Counted from the stretch's first letter, positions 9,701 to 21,140 are shown. The stretch: 64,000 nt of DNA from Mytilus trossulus (GCF_036588685.1 NC_086386.1:76010682-76074681), one strand, 5' to 3'. Notes: generated by a model not told the origin, from the letters alone. Numbers and translations: made by a program.

Positions 9701-12612
9701 CCCATATCGTTTTTGAAACGGTTATTTCATAACGGTCGAGAACTTCATCATTTTGAACTTTTGGTTTAATATCTTCCTTGTGAGCAGCGAACCCTCTACC
9801 AAGAAAATTATGATAGGAAAAGCAAGCACGGGAATAACGTATCAATTAGGAGATATATACCCCGTATGCTGGTGCTGCTTGAACGTTGCTAATTAGAAAT
9901 GGAAAGTTCACAATCGGAAAGTTGAAATCATCTTTTTGTCGTAAAGTTTTGTTTTCAATCGACCCTCATTGCCACTTTTAAGATGTAAGTCAAGATATGA
10001 AGCCAACATCATAAGCTGGATCATGTTGGCTAGTCATACAACCAGATTCAACCCAACCTTTGTTTTCTAAATATCCGGTACTAAGTCACAAAAATTGTAG
10101 TTGTTTTCAAATAGTTCGTTTCCAAGTATGTTTGTTGTATTTTCGTTTGTTTTTGTTGTACTTCAGTGTATTTTGGTGTTCTGTTTACCCTCTAATAGAT
10201 TAAATATTTCCGTTGGTTTTTGCGTCTAACCAAAATTTGTTCTCTCTCAATCCATTTATGACTTTTGAACAGCGGTAAACTAAAAATGCCTTTATTTTTA
10301 AGTATGATACGCTGTATAAATTACCTCCAAAACCAGGTCTAAGATCTTTTTCATACGTCGACAATATTTCGTCTAAAACTATGGAAACATTACTTTTATA
10401 GCTGTCTGTTCCCATACACACCACCAGGAGATAACTAAAAGTAAATATAAACAGTTCATGGTAGTGTTTTGTTTCTTCATTTAGAAAATGAAAAGGACAG
10501 AAAATACGAAAATGAAAACACCAATTTTTACAGTGTTGTTTCCATTTTATTTTCCTGTTCATTTATATATTACTTAATTTAAACGTAAGGGGAAAGTTTA
10601 TTATATATATATCCATTGTATTTAGTATCATCACTTACAATAATTTTAGTGTTGTCGTCTTAATTTTTTGTATGGTTTTAGTCAGTGATGTTGTATGCAT
10701 ATGCCCGTGATGTATTTTTACACAGTTATTACATTTTTTTTACGAAAAATGCCACTGATACTATAACTGACCGATAAGTCAATATCAGATATCTATGATT
10801 TATAATTAGTTTGTTAAATTATAATCTTGTATGCAACTATTATGACAATAATATCCATGGAAAATATTTTAAATACAACCTATCAGATTTGACTATTGGT
10901 GCCCATAAAAATGTGTGATCCGCGCCTCATACAAAACGTACGCTTTTACTTGATAATAAATTTACAAAAAGAAGCATTCAATTAATTAGGGCATATATCA
11001 AAAAGTAAAATCACAAAACTGTTTTTGCTATTAGCGTATGTTCCGCCCATATTCGTAGTTTCTCGAACTACAGTATAAGATAAAATGGTTTTATGTTAGC
11101 TGTTTGCTCTTGACATACTTGTACTAACTTGTTTTCAGTGACGATTACAGAATAGAAAACTAGTATTTCGAATTACGCGTAGTTGTATCAGTTCAGTATC
11201 TGTTTTCAAGTCATATCAAATTAACAATTTGTTCATATTCGGAAACAAATATAAATGTGTGCAATTGTTCTACCCTAAGGAAAATAATATCTCTGCCGGA
11301 TATTGAGCACAGGCATAACATGTACAATAAGACAATAGTTTATTTCAGTGACAGATCCATGCGTATTGCGATTACCGAATGTTTACGAGACGGTCACGCT
11401 AAGGTTACTTCAATAGAAAAATATGTCAGAAAATGGCTTCCTTGAAGCAAGCAATTAAAAATGAAACTTCTCCTAAATGTGGACAAATTAAAGACTTTTT
11501 TATAAGAAATAAAGTATATGTACATAAGTTTAATAATGAAAACTATCCATTTTGTTATAAAAACATATGCACCATTTTTTAATTTATTTTTATTTTGAGG
11601 TTTCATATGACTTTAATGTATAATTATCTATCAAATGTACGAGGATTATAATTTAATACGCCGGACGCGCGTTTCGTCTACATAAGACTGATCAGTGACG
11701 CTCAGATCAAAACTGTTCTAAAGCTAAAAAATAACAAAGTTGAAGAGCACAGATGACCCCACATTCCAAAAATAATGAGCCAAATACTGCTAAGGTAGTC
11801 TATGCCTTGGGTAAGAAAATCCTTAGTTTTTCGAAAAATTCAAAGTTTTTAAAACAGGACATTTATTAAAATGATATTGTTGATATTCATGACAACACTG
11901 AAATGCTGACGACTGTGCTTGTGATACCATCGGGGACGAAACGTCAACCAGCAACAACTGACGCTAATAACTCGGAGCAACGATATAGCATAGTGATCTC
12001 AAACTTGCATTCATTTGATGTTTATTTCGTGATGAAGATTTATAATTACAAGATTAACAAGGTTATACTGAGAATAGTGGTCGACCAACAATTTCGAGAA
12101 TGAAAATAATACTCTTAATTTTAAATGGTTATCAAAAGTACAAGGATTTTAATTCAGTACGCCAGATGCGCGTTTCGTCTACATACGACTTGTCAGTGAC
12201 ACCCATATCAATAAAGTTATAAAGCCAAAAAAGTACAAAGTTGAAGAGCATTTAGGATAAAAAAAATTCCAAAAAGTTATAAACCTGCACAAGTCGTTCA
12301 ATTGTCAATGGTGTCAGTTACCAAGGAACTATATCAAGCTCATAAGCTATTCAAAGCTCTGAATTGTTTAACATATATACACATAATCGGGTTCGTTCAG
12401 GAAACAACTGTTGACGAAATTTGAAATTCTGAGGCAAGATATAAAGAGTGTTGAAAAACTAAATTCAAAAATGTATTTAAAACAGTTTAGAAATTAATTA
12501 AAACAAGATTCAATGAATTTGGCTATTTATTAGTTGTCATTTATCAAAGACTGTAATTAGAAAGTATGTTAAGAGAAAAACAAACTTACATTAAAATGAG
12601 AAGAAAGTCCAT
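621..12612 (-). CDS. GABA-A receptor-class Cys-loop ligand-gated ion channel subunit (GRD/alpha-like), 3' part outside window
   Basis: Pentameric ligand-gated channel subunit of the plasma membrane. Seven coding exons join in phase: 12590-12612, 10325-10434, 8636-8703, 7406-7632, 5667-5749, 2857-2997, 621-773 (805 nt, about 268 residues). The product has a signal peptide (MDFLLILIYLLVVCMG), the DLRPGFGG element, loop D region YFRQRWMDERL, loop A region KIWFPDTVFYNGRKS, a Cys-loop with exactly 13 residues between its cysteines (C-KMELHHYPLDFQT-C), a loop B region (FGSFAYSEDDVKYTW), and TM1 ending SWVSFWINREATSDRIALG. Asn-X-Ser/Thr sites occur at NVS, NSS and NIS. Exon sizes 68, 83 and 153 bp are those I know from vertebrate GABA-A genes, supporting the model. 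The SWVSFWI motif and TM1 class are GABA/glycine-type. The residues before TM2 read SDR where anion channels usually have PAR, as I recall for insect GRD. TM2-TM4 and the stop lie left of base 1. Ligand and ion selectivity are inferred. Confidence 0.93.
774..2559. other. receptor intron 6 (part), no identifiable element
   Basis: AT-rich intronic sequence. A TGACGTCA-type motif pair occurs at about 1455-1495. I see no exon, RNA gene or recognisable transposon. Confidence 0.5.
2560..2720 (-). repeat. dispersed repeat, family B fragment
   Basis: Resembles the 5' part of the family whose other copies lie at 11636-11945 (-), 12136-12270 (-), 16830-17025 (+), 20935-21140 (+) and 29140-29480 (+). 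Recognisable by AAAATTCAAAAGTTTTGTAA followed by a GGGCTGGTGATACCC-like segment. Confidence 0.6.
2857..2997 (-). CDS. receptor exon 6: loops B-C and pre-TM1 strands
   Basis: 141 bp, phase 1 at both ends. Encodes AYSEDDVKYTWNSGKDESVA, the SQFDLINFSAETS strand and FTYRKD. The acceptor follows TTTCTTTCAACTTGCAG and the donor is GTGAGT. It joins exon 5 as T|TT (Phe) and exon 7 as G|TC (Val). Confidence 0.93.
3158..3206 (-). repeat. dispersed repeat, family A end fragment
   Basis: GGAGAGTTGTCTCATTAGCA followed by CATACCACATCTTCCTATAT: the reverse complement of the family A end. Other copies are listed at 6440, 15985, 21822, 29641, 31005, 40548 and 50690. Confidence 0.75.
3436..3625 (-). repeat. 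~60-bp tandem units resembling the end of the Cys-loop exon
   Basis: About three degenerate units (TAACGGGA starts at 3473, 3533 and 3594). On the minus strand each reads an acceptor-like CAG or similar, about 31 bases including TTCCCGTTAWATT, then GTAAGT. This resembles the last ~30 bases plus donor of receptor exon 5 (5667-5749). A 31-bp unit would not keep the frame of the 83-bp exon. Confidence 0.55.
3620..3935 (+). pseudogene. decayed coding remnant, RG-rich then acidic, unidentified
   Basis: Plus-strand reading gives an RG-rich, Ser-rich stretch (RGRGSTNSNESRSSRDVGPT). After a +1 shift it continues as ESQPVAGPSSSNDDILVNDS and MDDIDVSSMAEPLEKKDKRS. One stop codon and the shift interrupt it. 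Low-complexity RG/acidic N-termini occur in some transposase-type proteins, but the family cannot be named. Confidence 0.4.
3940..4345. repeat. degenerate GATCGTAG-rich repeat cluster with inverted halves
   Basis: The first half repeats motifs such as GTAGTGAGATCGTAG. The second half (from about 4130) carries the complement-like CTACGCCCTCGCTAC, GCGATCTCACCATGATC and CTTCTACTACGACC. It looks like an eroded foldback or short-unit array lying directly after the coding remnant. Confidence 0.45.
4440..5000. repeat. dispersed bivalve-type repeat with GGAC-rich end
   Basis: Contains two related sub-units (around GAGGGACACAGCTCTTGAAA at 4580 and AAGGGGCATAACGCTTTAAA at 4736) and a short (GGAC)n-like tract at 4862-4900. 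The type is familiar from bivalve genomes. The exact boundaries are uncertain. Confidence 0.45.
5667..5749 (-). CDS. receptor exon 5: Cys-loop (83 bp)
   Basis: Encodes LTVRAICKMELHHYPLDFQT followed by CPLYFGS. The two cysteines are 13 residues apart, the diagnostic spacing of the family, with the conserved YPLD turn between them. Acceptor ATATTTTGCAG, donor GTAAGT. The exon is 83 bp as in vertebrate GABA-A genes. It is too short for a standard ORF cutoff. Confidence 0.95.
6440..6655 (-). repeat. dispersed repeat, family A (longer fragment)
   Basis: On the plus strand it reads AAGGCCGTTAGTTTTCTCGT ... GGGCTTTGCTCATTGTTGAA ... CAATCATACCACATCTTTTT, the reverse complement of family A. Lies in receptor intron 4. 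Confidence 0.8.
7406..7632 (-). CDS. receptor exon 4: ligand-binding loops D, A and E
   Basis: 227 bp, phase 0 in and phase 2 out. Starts VYSIDIYFRQRWMDERL and includes KIWFPDTVFYNGRKSYLHMV and RFVRIGRNGSIYFSQ. The acceptor is TTTCTTTCAAAG and the donor GTAAGA. Two potential N-glycosylation sites (NSS, NIS) lie in the loop after MDERLA. The family exon is usually 221 bp, so this one is two codons longer. Confidence 0.95.
8636..8703 (-). CDS. receptor exon 3 (68 bp)
   Basis: Encodes (G)NPVEVLTDIYLRSMGPISE-KDM, the first beta strands of the extracellular domain (compare VxTDIxxxSxGPxSxxDM in GABA-A subunits). Acceptor TTTTAATAG, donor GTACAT. The length of 68 bp equals the vertebrate GABA-A exon at the same place, as I remember it. 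Confidence 0.92.
9384..10065 (-). mobile_element. retroelement 3' region with decayed reverse-transcriptase-type ORF end (family C)
   Basis: On the minus strand around 9895-10050 it encodes ASYLDLHLKSGNEGRLKTKL followed by YDK, then loses frame. Further fragments read AAPAYGVYIS and LIRYSRAC. These are typical of the C-terminal part of a repeated RT-bearing ORF that I know from bivalve genomes. The distal part (9384-9600) is the noncoding 3' tail. It is old, frameshifted and contains stops. The retroelement class was not determined. Confidence 0.65.
10325..10434 (-). CDS. receptor exon 2: signal peptide end and N-terminal helix
   Basis: 110 bp, phase 2 in and phase 1 out. Encodes YLLVVCMGTDSYKSNVSIVL and DEILSTYEKDLRPGFG. 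The YEKDLRPGFGG stretch corresponds to the YDxxLRPGxGG element at the start of GABA-A extracellular domains. The donor is GTAATT, weaker than those of the other exons. Confidence 0.9.
10565..11635. other. receptor intron 1 interior, no identifiable element
   Basis: AT-rich intronic sequence with a short (TA)n tract near 10602. Open frames here are short and unrecognisable. Confidence 0.45.
11636..11945 (-). repeat. dispersed repeat, family B, nearly full length
   Basis: On the plus strand it reads GAGGATTATAATTTAATACG, CCGGACGCGCGTTTCGTCTA, then the interior, and ends near GTGATACCATCGGGGACGAA. It is the reverse complement of the copy at 29140-29480. Lies in receptor intron 1. Confidence 0.8.
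12136..12270 (-). repeat. dispersed repeat, family B, partial
   Basis: Plus strand: AAGGATTTTAATTCAGTACG then CCAGATGCGCGTTTCGTCTA. A second copy 190 bases from the previous one, same orientation, truncated in the interior. Confidence 0.75.
12590..12612 (-). CDS. receptor coding exon 1: start codon and first part of signal peptide
   Basis: Encodes MDFLLIL plus two bases (AT), then a strong donor GTAAGT. The split codon AT|T joins the acceptor at 10434 and gives the hydrophobic leader MDFLLILIYLLVVCMG. This start is preferred over a 50-residue read-through upstream of exon 2 (from 10562), because that version lacks a normal signal peptide and ignores the good acceptor TTTATATTTACTTTTAG. The 5' end of the transcript is not determined. 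Confidence 0.75.
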
Positions 12613-13515
12613 CAGAAGCTCTCGAATGTAATCACCTACGCTATAATATGATTTTAGGAATACGAAATTATATAATAACGACGAATGAATGTTCATAATG
12701 AGTACTAGATATCCATTATAAACTTCATTTTATATTCTAATTGAAGCTTATGGTAATCGACATATACAAAACAAATTAAGTGGTTTTCCCAGTACCAAAT
12801 AGTGTATTCCTCTACAATTTGCTTCAATAAATCCCAACAAATAAATCTTGAAAGAGATTATCTCAGAACTTAGGAACAAACTAAAACAATGTCAGCAAGC
12901 TGTTTGTTTATGTCAACGTTAAACAAATCAACGTCCCCTTTGTACGTTAAAACAAGTTTTGAAGCAGAAAGCTCTTCAGAAATTACGCATAATTGGAACA
13001 CTAAAACGCAATCGTGTAGAAAGATTGAACATATTTGATATAGTTAGTAAAATGGCATGGGAATTGTAAAGAACTGAGTGATGACTTTTTTTCGCAGTAG
13101 ATGACTGTTCTAAAAGTTTTATAGGAAATAACAACACACCACAATTCTCCGAGAAGTCATAAAGCATCCTCTACGATGGTTTAGATCACAATTTGAATGA
13201 CAGGGAAACAACTTGTAATTATTACTATAATTTGAACTAATATCATTTTACAAATGTACTGATCATTACAGATTTATATGTGCTTAGCAATGCATTTACT
13301 ATTTCATTTTGTGTGAGGCAATATAAGTCAGTAGGTTTTTGTAACCAAGATCAAATAAATAAATACGTACATAAATACAACATATGGAGAAAACAAGTGA
13401 CAAGTCACTTATACAAATTCCTCCCTAATTTAGCCGGTTAGCATTGTAACGTCGTCATAGGATTTTTCGATTGATTCTTCTATTGCGCACGACGAATGGT
13501 TCATCACAATACGTT
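12613..13515. promoter_or_regulatory. presumed 5' flank of the receptor gene
   Basis: Sequence upstream of the signal-peptide exon. No TATA box in convincing context, CpG island or repeat was identified. Called only by position, and an upstream noncoding exon cannot be excluded. Confidence 0.25.
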
Positions 13516-13518
13516 AAA

Positions 13519-13640
13519 AAGTCTATGATAGCAATACAAGTCTATAATAGCAATAAAAGTCTGTAATAGCAATTAAAGTATGTAATAGCAATTAAAGTCT
13601 ATAATAGCAATAAAAGTCTATAATAGCAATTAAAGACCAG
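13519..13640 (+). repeat. 19-bp minisatellite
   Basis: About six tandem units of AGTCTATAATAGCAATTAA with small changes (TATGATAGCAATACA, CTGTAATAGCAATTA). Confidence 0.9.
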
Positions 13641-13644
13641 GGGT

Positions 13645-16600
13645 TAAATACTGAATTTGAAGAGATCAAACGTCGATTATAGTCAATTTTAATGTCCTGG
13701 TTCAATCACATACTCCTTTAGTCAACCCTTAAATAAATGATAAAAAAACGTATCAAGAAAATGTGAAGTTTTTACTATGTGCAAAATATTTCAATATCTT
13801 AAAATAAATCATTGTGTGGACGATATAAACGTGACGAAGACACACGTGATAAACTTGGTATATTTTGAAGCCATTTTCTTGGTGCAGACCAGTCAAAATG
13901 AAGGAAACTTGTGGATTCGATGTAAAGTGCATACAGGTATAAAATTACACAAAAAAGGAAGAACATTTATGTTAAATACATTTAAATGCGTAAAGTTGTG
14001 TAATAAAGAAGACAGTTTGATGTAAAGTATATGGCGCGGTTTACAAATGTATGTGGTAGTGATAAAAGCACTAACTACAATTAGACAGGATGATTTACAG
14101 CACAATAAATAGGTAAATGCTGTTCAGTTTTGGACTGTTTTTGATGCAAAAGTTGTTGATAAGAAGTGGTTAACAAGGAATGACACAAAACTATTGACAA
14201 AAACCACAAAAATGCAATACAATGTTGTTAAAAGATAATCCAGTTTTCAGACAAATTTTTCTAATAGTTTGAAATGATTGTAGATATCTCAACGTAGGTG
14301 ATATTACAAAGATACCACTAAGGGAAAAACACGGCAAAATTGAAATAAACAAAATAATGGTACAAATACAAAATTTATTCTTAAGGACATAACTTAGAAA
14401 CATATAAAATTATTAGGAGTATTGTACGCCCAGGCATGGATGTCATAATTTAAGCCATGGCAATATGGTCTTCAATACACTTCAACTTCGTATTCATTCA
14501 AATTTCGTTTGACAACTAATGTCTTGCGATCGTTATTGACTAGTATTGTTCTGGCATTACAAGATACTTACATAAACCTAATATCTTGAATGCGTTTTTC
14601 CCCTTCCATACAAAAAGTTAAATAGTGTTTAAATGAGGCACAAAAACTATGCTATTCCTTATTATCCCCTTTTCACGAATGTGAACTACCGAATTAGACT
14701 CATAATCCGACTGTTGTCACATGTTTAACATGATCTGTTTACCCTTCCGCAGCACCTTATCTGCTTATATCATCCACATTTTTTTAGGGTTTTGTGCTGC
14801 TCAGTCTTTCGTTTTTTTATGTTATGTTTTGTGTACTATTGTTTATCTGTTGGTCTTTTTTTTCTTTTAAGCCATAGTATTGTCTGTTTATTTTCGACTT
14901 ATCAGTTTGGATTTCCTTTTGGTATATATTTCAGCTCTCTTTGATTGACGAATTGAACGTTATATATTGACAAACGTTTGTTCAAAAATGTGTATAAGTT
15001 TGTTTTTTGTTTTTTGTAATTTACATGTTCTAAATTATTATTTTGCGTTGTTCCTCTTAGTAAGGCTATATAGAAAACAGCGGCAATAATCATAGTAATT
15101 ATTTACCAAAATAAGATTATCTATGTTATAACCAGATCAACATTAATAAAAGAAAAGCATAGAATAAATCTAACAAAATAGACAGATTGTGTTCGGTGAA
15201 ACATTGTTAACAGACAACATCATAGCTATCATCGGGATAACGTATTCTCCACAGAGAAATATCGCAGGACATCAACAACATTTAATTACTTTATTTGACA
15301 TGAGTAGTAAGATTGTAAATTTATTTATTCCCAGCAATCTCTTTGAGTGTCACTTATATAGGTATAATGGATAAACATTGATTACAGAATGCAGAGAACG
15401 AATGAATTTATAACTAAGATACTACTATTATAACCGTAGTGGATAGCTTGACAATCATACTACATCTCCATTTTAATAAAGTAAAACTTAATTTGCTGGG
15501 GGCGTTTGAACTTAAAATTATAACATGAATACACAAAAAGTATAAGCAAAAATGACACAGAAAAAAATATAATGAAACGTCTTTTCTTGTGGTAACCTGA
15601 TAATATTTTTTTATTGAAAATTATTATATTTTTTTTTATTCTAGCCGCTATGACAAGTGATAAGATTTTTTTATTCTAACCGCTATGAGAAGTGGTACCT
15701 TTTTTACATACATTTTATTTTAATTTAGATTAGTGTGTAATATCGTGTATGACATGTACCGGAATTTAAAAAAAAACAAATATTTCTAGTTGTTATAAAG
15801 GAGTTTAGTACTTTACAAAACATTTCTAAAATGTAAAATGTATGTATGAAAGTGTATATCATTAACACAATTTTTTCATCCTTCAAGACAATATAATAGT
15901 GAGGAACATAGCAGAATAACATCATTTATTTTTATCGATGACATCGTTAACAGAAGCCACTTAAATTGATTCATTTGCTTTCCAAAAGGTACGGCCTTCA
16001 CACCGGAAACCTTTAGAACGTATCAAAATGACTTGTGTAAAACCATTCACAGAGGGAAACCAACGATCTCATCTATACAAAAAACCAACAGGTTCTTGAC
16101 ATAGGACATGTGCAAACAAATGCAGCGAAATTATATGTTTTAATTGACGTAAACCCTCACACTAACGTGAAAGATGCAGTAATTTAACATTACAACTTAG
16201 ATTGAAATGACTAAACTCTATTAATTGAATTGTCTAAACTATATCGAATGCAGAGAAATATAAAGAATACAAATAAAAAAAACACTGAACAAATACATAT
16301 TAGCTATGATACAATATAAAAACAATATGAAAAACAATGTCAAAAACAAATATAACCTGGGACAAAATGGTGTTAAATACAATTAGGCACACAGGTAGCA
16401 AAATATAATTGTGTTGTGTGAGTACTGAAATACTTTCAAAAAAATGTTAGTTCACAGTACGAGAACAGAAAACAAACAATTATAAACGGTGGTACATATA
16501 AAAAAAAAAAGTGAGACGAAATGTATCACAAAAAAAAACGTTGATTAACAAAAATGAACTACAAATTGTTTCAACACACACAAAAAACACGTTGATTAAC

Positions 16601-16800
16601 GAAAATGAATTACAGAAGTGGGTCAACAGTTCAAAAAAAATCGAAGTTACTGAAAGCTACTTAGAATAACTTATAATAAATTAAACCATGCATCAGTGTC
16701 CAATCAATTAAAACACATATCAGGGATTTAGTGTTAAACGCAATGTTTTATTCGATTGTCATTGGTGAGTCTTTTGTACACCAAACGAGCGTATTATATG
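13645..16800. other. intergenic AT-rich stretch
   Basis: Holds a family C tail at about 14690-14935 (+) and a family A fragment at about 15985-16130 (+). Two short local duplications are also present: TTATTCTAGCCGCTATGACA near 15640 and ACGTTGATTAACAAAAATGA near 16540. The frame at 13777-14025 is open but unrecognised. No gene can be supported. Confidence 0.5.
14690..14935 (+). repeat. family C retroelement 3' tail
   Basis: Contains CACGAATGTGAACTACCGAA, GTGTACTATTGTTTATCTGT and TTGTCTGTTTATTTTCGACT, matching the tail of the copy at 9384-10065 on the opposite strand. Confidence 0.65.
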
Positions 16801-16829
16801 GCGCAGATACACAATTTCAATATTGGTAA

Positions 16830-17025
16830 CTATGATGAGTTTATTTACCTTAGCCGTATTTGGCACAACCTTTTGGATTTTGGATCCTGAAATGCTCTTC
16901 AACTTTTTAATTGTTTGGCTTTATAACTTTTTTGATATGAGCATCACTGATGAGTCTAATGTAGACGAAACGCGCGTCTGGTGTGTTAAATCATAACCTT
17001 GATACCTTTGATAACTATTATTTAT
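16830..17025 (+). repeat. dispersed repeat, family B
   Basis: Runs from ATTTACCTTAGCCGTATTTG through ATGCTCTTCAACTTTTTAAT and GACGAAACGCGCGTCTGGTG to ACCTTTGATAACTATT. Truncated at its 5' end compared with the copy at 29140-29480. Confidence 0.85.
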
Positions 17026-17717
17026 ATGGATCACATAGTGATTTGCGCGATTTAAGTGCAGTATTACCGGACGTAAAATACCGTTTTATTGCCTAGTTTA
17101 TTAGATACACTTGTTTTACACTACATATTCCTCCTACTGCCGCTTTGAGATGTATCTGTTATTGAAGAACAATACTTTGTCAGAGAATTTCGATTCCAAT
17201 GTCGGTTAAAGTGGTAAGTATGGCCCAGGGGAAGAAGTTCAATTAAATCATTTGATTAAACTCATTTCAAGAAAAATTAACTAGACAGAAGAACTTGTCT
17301 GGTGCGACCCGTGGGATGCGTCTTTCCTTTAAAACTAGGTTAAGACTTCTTTTCTACACGAACATGTCTATCAAATATATTGACATGATTGATGTAAAAT
17401 GATTTTTTTTATGGTATCATAAAATAGATAACATTTATTAAAATTGTTATTTAGCGTGTCTTTATTTATTTTGAACAGTATGTAAAGTCGGTTGAGAAAA
17501 CTTGCATTAGTATAGAATATCATGTTTAAATGATGAAGTTTACAGCTCAGTTGCCAGATGAATTGTTAGTGATAAAGAAAATCATGATTTTGAATTTACA
17601 TTTTATTACAATCATAGAAAAACTTGCATTTATTTAACAAATACGCTGATATTCTTTTTTTACGTATTGACTTCGTGATTTTTTTTTAGAAAAGCGCACA
17701 TTTATCTAACTAAATAA

Positions 17718-18060
17718 AGGCAACAGTAGTATACCGCTGTTCAAAACTCATAAATCCATGGACAAAAAACAAAATTGGGGTAACAAACTAAAACCGAGGA
17801 AACGCATTAAATATAAGAGGAGAACAACGACATAACACCGAAACGTAACACACACAGAAACGGACCAAGCATCAGACAAAACACCAAGAGAATAACAAAT
17901 ATAACATGAAAACCAAATACATGAATTTGGGATAGACAAGTACCGTGCCACGTCTTATCTCAATATCTCAAAAATAAGAGAAAACACAAACGACTCAACG
18001 TTAAAATGCAACACACACTTAAACGAACAATAATATAACAATGGCCATCTTCCTAAAAGA
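17718..18060 (+). repeat. dispersed repeat, family E
   Basis: CTGTTCAAAACTCATAAATC ... ACAAAATTGGGGTAACAAAC ... AACGGACCAAGCATCAGACA ... CGAACAATAATATAACAATG. I recognise the type as a repeat common in Mytilus sequence. No second copy lies in this window. Confidence 0.55.
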
Positions 18061-20934
18061 TTTCTTATAACAGTCTGATAACAGATATTTTGAAACTTTT
18101 AATCAAATATATCTATAGTTTTCGCCATTGTTTCGTACAAATATGAAGACTACGATGATACTTTTAATAAAACAAATACATAAGCCTTGTTTCTATGATG
18201 AAATAAAAGACACATTCTGAATGAATAGTAACCTAATTGACACTGGTTAAAATCACACATTCTGCCACATTTTTTGAAAAGGTGGGCCATCTACTTGAAT
18301 ACTAATTCAATCCAATCCAATGTACAGATTATATTAAATAAGATTTCAAGAAGAGAACAGAATAAAACTATATGTGTTGGTAGCCTGTGTGATTGTTAAA
18401 TGTCCAGTTAGCTTTTAAGGAAAGATAAGACTTCAAATCTATTTCGACGCTGTCAGGATAAAGACAATTGTTTTCCGTTCTTTTAAAAGTAATGTACTTT
18501 TAATTGTACCATTTGATAAAGTACTTTTCGTTTCAAATTTTCCTTGGAGTTTGTCATTTTTGGTATTCAACTCTACACATCCCTTTATAAAGAGAAACAT
18601 AAATTAAAATAATACAAAGTACGTAGTTAAAAGAGACTTTTCCTAAATGATAAATCTTCATAGTTATAAAACAAAATTCAATTTTCTCAATTGATTTTTT
18701 TTCTAGTTGACAATCAGCCAATCCATTCCATAACGTGTAAGTAAGATAACATTGGTGTGTAAACTACATTTTAAATTGTTGCTTATCAATGATGAGAGGT
18801 CAAAGGTGTGGTGACCGTTATTGAATCACGAATGGCAATTGTTAACACTGGAAGCCATTTCAAAACAACGGTATCTCTGATAATGGTGCGTTTTGAAAGT
18901 GATGTTAAAAAGCATAATACATGAGATCATGGACAGTGGCAGCTTAAGCATAAAAGTCTAAAAGTCGCATAGACTTCCTAAGCATATGCCTAGCCTTTTT
19001 TTATGTACAAGCTACTTGTAAGCAAACGGAATGGTATCGACAAATGTCCACGATACTCATCAGTGACGTCCGAATGTAGAAATACAGTGGGTAACTTTTA
19101 CAGCAACAGCAAGACTGAATATCAAGTTCAACTTGATAGATGCATAAGGGATATTAGTTTCCAGACACTATATGCCCATGAAGCTATTTGCTTAGGTTGT
19201 AAACTGCATATCAAAATAGGTTATTTGTTTTTCATTTATATTCTTCTTTGTGGTTTTTTTTATTTATTCGGTACAACTATTAGATCGGAATATTTCCTAA
19301 ACATAACAAGTCTTTGAATATCACAATATAAAGGGATTGTGAATCATCCTTTCAATTAATGCATTCTGAAAACGATTTTTACGCCATAAATTCTAACAAT
19401 AGCTATCGGATTTGATAGACACATTCACTGCAACAATAACTTAAACGGCAAAATGCGCTAAAGTGCCAGTAGATCTAACATGAATGACAGCTGCAAAGCA
19501 GGTTAATGCACATTTCAAAAGTATTATTTACATTTCTTGTAAATGTGGGTGTCCCAAGTCAGGAACAACGTCGATGGTTTTATTTTGATAAATCTTAATG
19601 GAATTGTCATATCGAAATCAAATTTATAGTTTTTTATTTCTAATATTATATTAATTTAGAATTTCCAGTATTTGAGAACCAATTAGAGCTTGTTAAATTG
19701 CATATATTCATTACTGAAGAATGTATGAACTCGGTATTTGGTTTGTTTTCTTTAGCATGGTTTGATCAACATGTATTAACAATCGGAACAATACAATTTG
19801 AACATGAAAAGAATTTTTGTTTAACCTTTTTTTATGGGAAACAAACTTTTTTGTTAAAATTCATCTCTAAATTTGGTATATATGAAAATATGGTAAATGC
19901 CATTACGGTTACACTTTAGTATTTGTTAAAGTCATATGGAACTTCAAGTTTACTAAAAGTAATTTTATATAGTTCCTTAATGACAGAGTTTTACTTTAAA
20001 GCAAGGGAACGTGAACTTTTTTGAAAAGAAAATCTATTGTATTAATTATCAAAATATTGATAAATGTACTGCTATTGAATTATTGTCTTCCGGTACACTT
20101 ATTCTCCTATATTTTCTCGTATGCAGTTGAGACTATTATACGTTATAGCAGTGTCAGTATGCTGTGGTCTTGACTATGAGACCACTCGTGAGAACGTCGG
20201 CCACCGAACAGCGAGTCAAATGTCAAGATCCGGTAAACTTCGCACCAAACTCGAAATTTAATTAACTTGTTGTCAACAGTAACTGAATACAATAATAGTT
20301 GTTTAAATAAAACGAAAAAAAAAAATTAACCCGAATATATAACATCACTAATTTATCAAACTCAAATTTACAAAAGTACCAAGAATTTATGATATTGGGA
20401 AATCCCTTATCGGCAAAAAAAGACTGAATGAAAAAAGTCCGCTATAATTAGTTTGATTACAGTTTTTCTATCACATTTACACTTCTCATGGGTATCTATG
20501 AAATGCAAATTGCAACAGTTTCGTTTCGAATATGGCAGTTGTCATCCATATTCGTATGACGTGTTTAGGCTTTTGAATTTACCATTTGATAAGGGACTTT
20601 CCGTTTTTTTGAATTTTCAAAAAAAACAGTGGCGAAAAATATATTGTTTTGGCGAAAAAGTTGGCGAAACAAAAATTTGACACAGGGAAAACTCTTGATA
20701 CAATATACATTATGTCTTTCCTTCTTTGTTTTGCTTTTGTATGTTATTTTGAATATTTGTGTTTGAAAAGTAGAACTCTACACATATTTAAAGATCAAAT
20801 TATCGTCATCTGCAATAAATATCACAATTTAATAATTTTATAAATATTCGATATCAAATGAGTTTGAGACATGATTAAATATCATAAGTATACTATATCT
20901 CCTGAATAGTTGAAGGACTAATTTAAAAACTAAG
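18061..20934. other. intergenic stretch without a supported gene
   Basis: The open frame at 19003-19317 (104 codons, hydrophobic end) and those at 19698-19919 and 20453-20680 match nothing I know. A segment at about 20090-20260 (GGTCTTGACTATGAGACCAC) looks like repeat-derived sequence. Confidence 0.4.
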
Positions 20935-21140
20935 GATTTTCTTATCCCAGGCATGTATTACCTTATCCGTATTTGGCACAATTTTTGGGAATTTTCAGTT
21001 GGATCCTCAATGCTCTTCATCTTTATACTTGTTTTGCTTTATAAATATATTAATATGAGCGTCACTGATAAATCTTATGTAGAAGGAACGCGCGTCTGGC
21101 GTACTAAATTATAATTCTGGTACCTTTGATAACTATTACA
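20935..21140 (+). repeat. dispersed repeat, family B
   Basis: TTTTCTTATCCCAGGCATGT, then TTACCTTATCCGTATTTGGC, then AACGCGCGTCTGGCGTACTA and ACCTTTGATAACTATT at the end. Confidence 0.85.

Noticed and set aside
10200..10562. 120-codon minus-strand ORF as the N-terminal exon of the receptor
   Set aside because: It reads through a strong acceptor and past the donor of exon 2. The spliced model with the 12590-12612 exon gives a proper signal peptide and consistent phases.
13519..13640. Possible CRISPR-like spaced repeat
   Set aside because: The units are directly adjacent 19-bp repeats without spacers, in a eukaryotic genome: a minisatellite.
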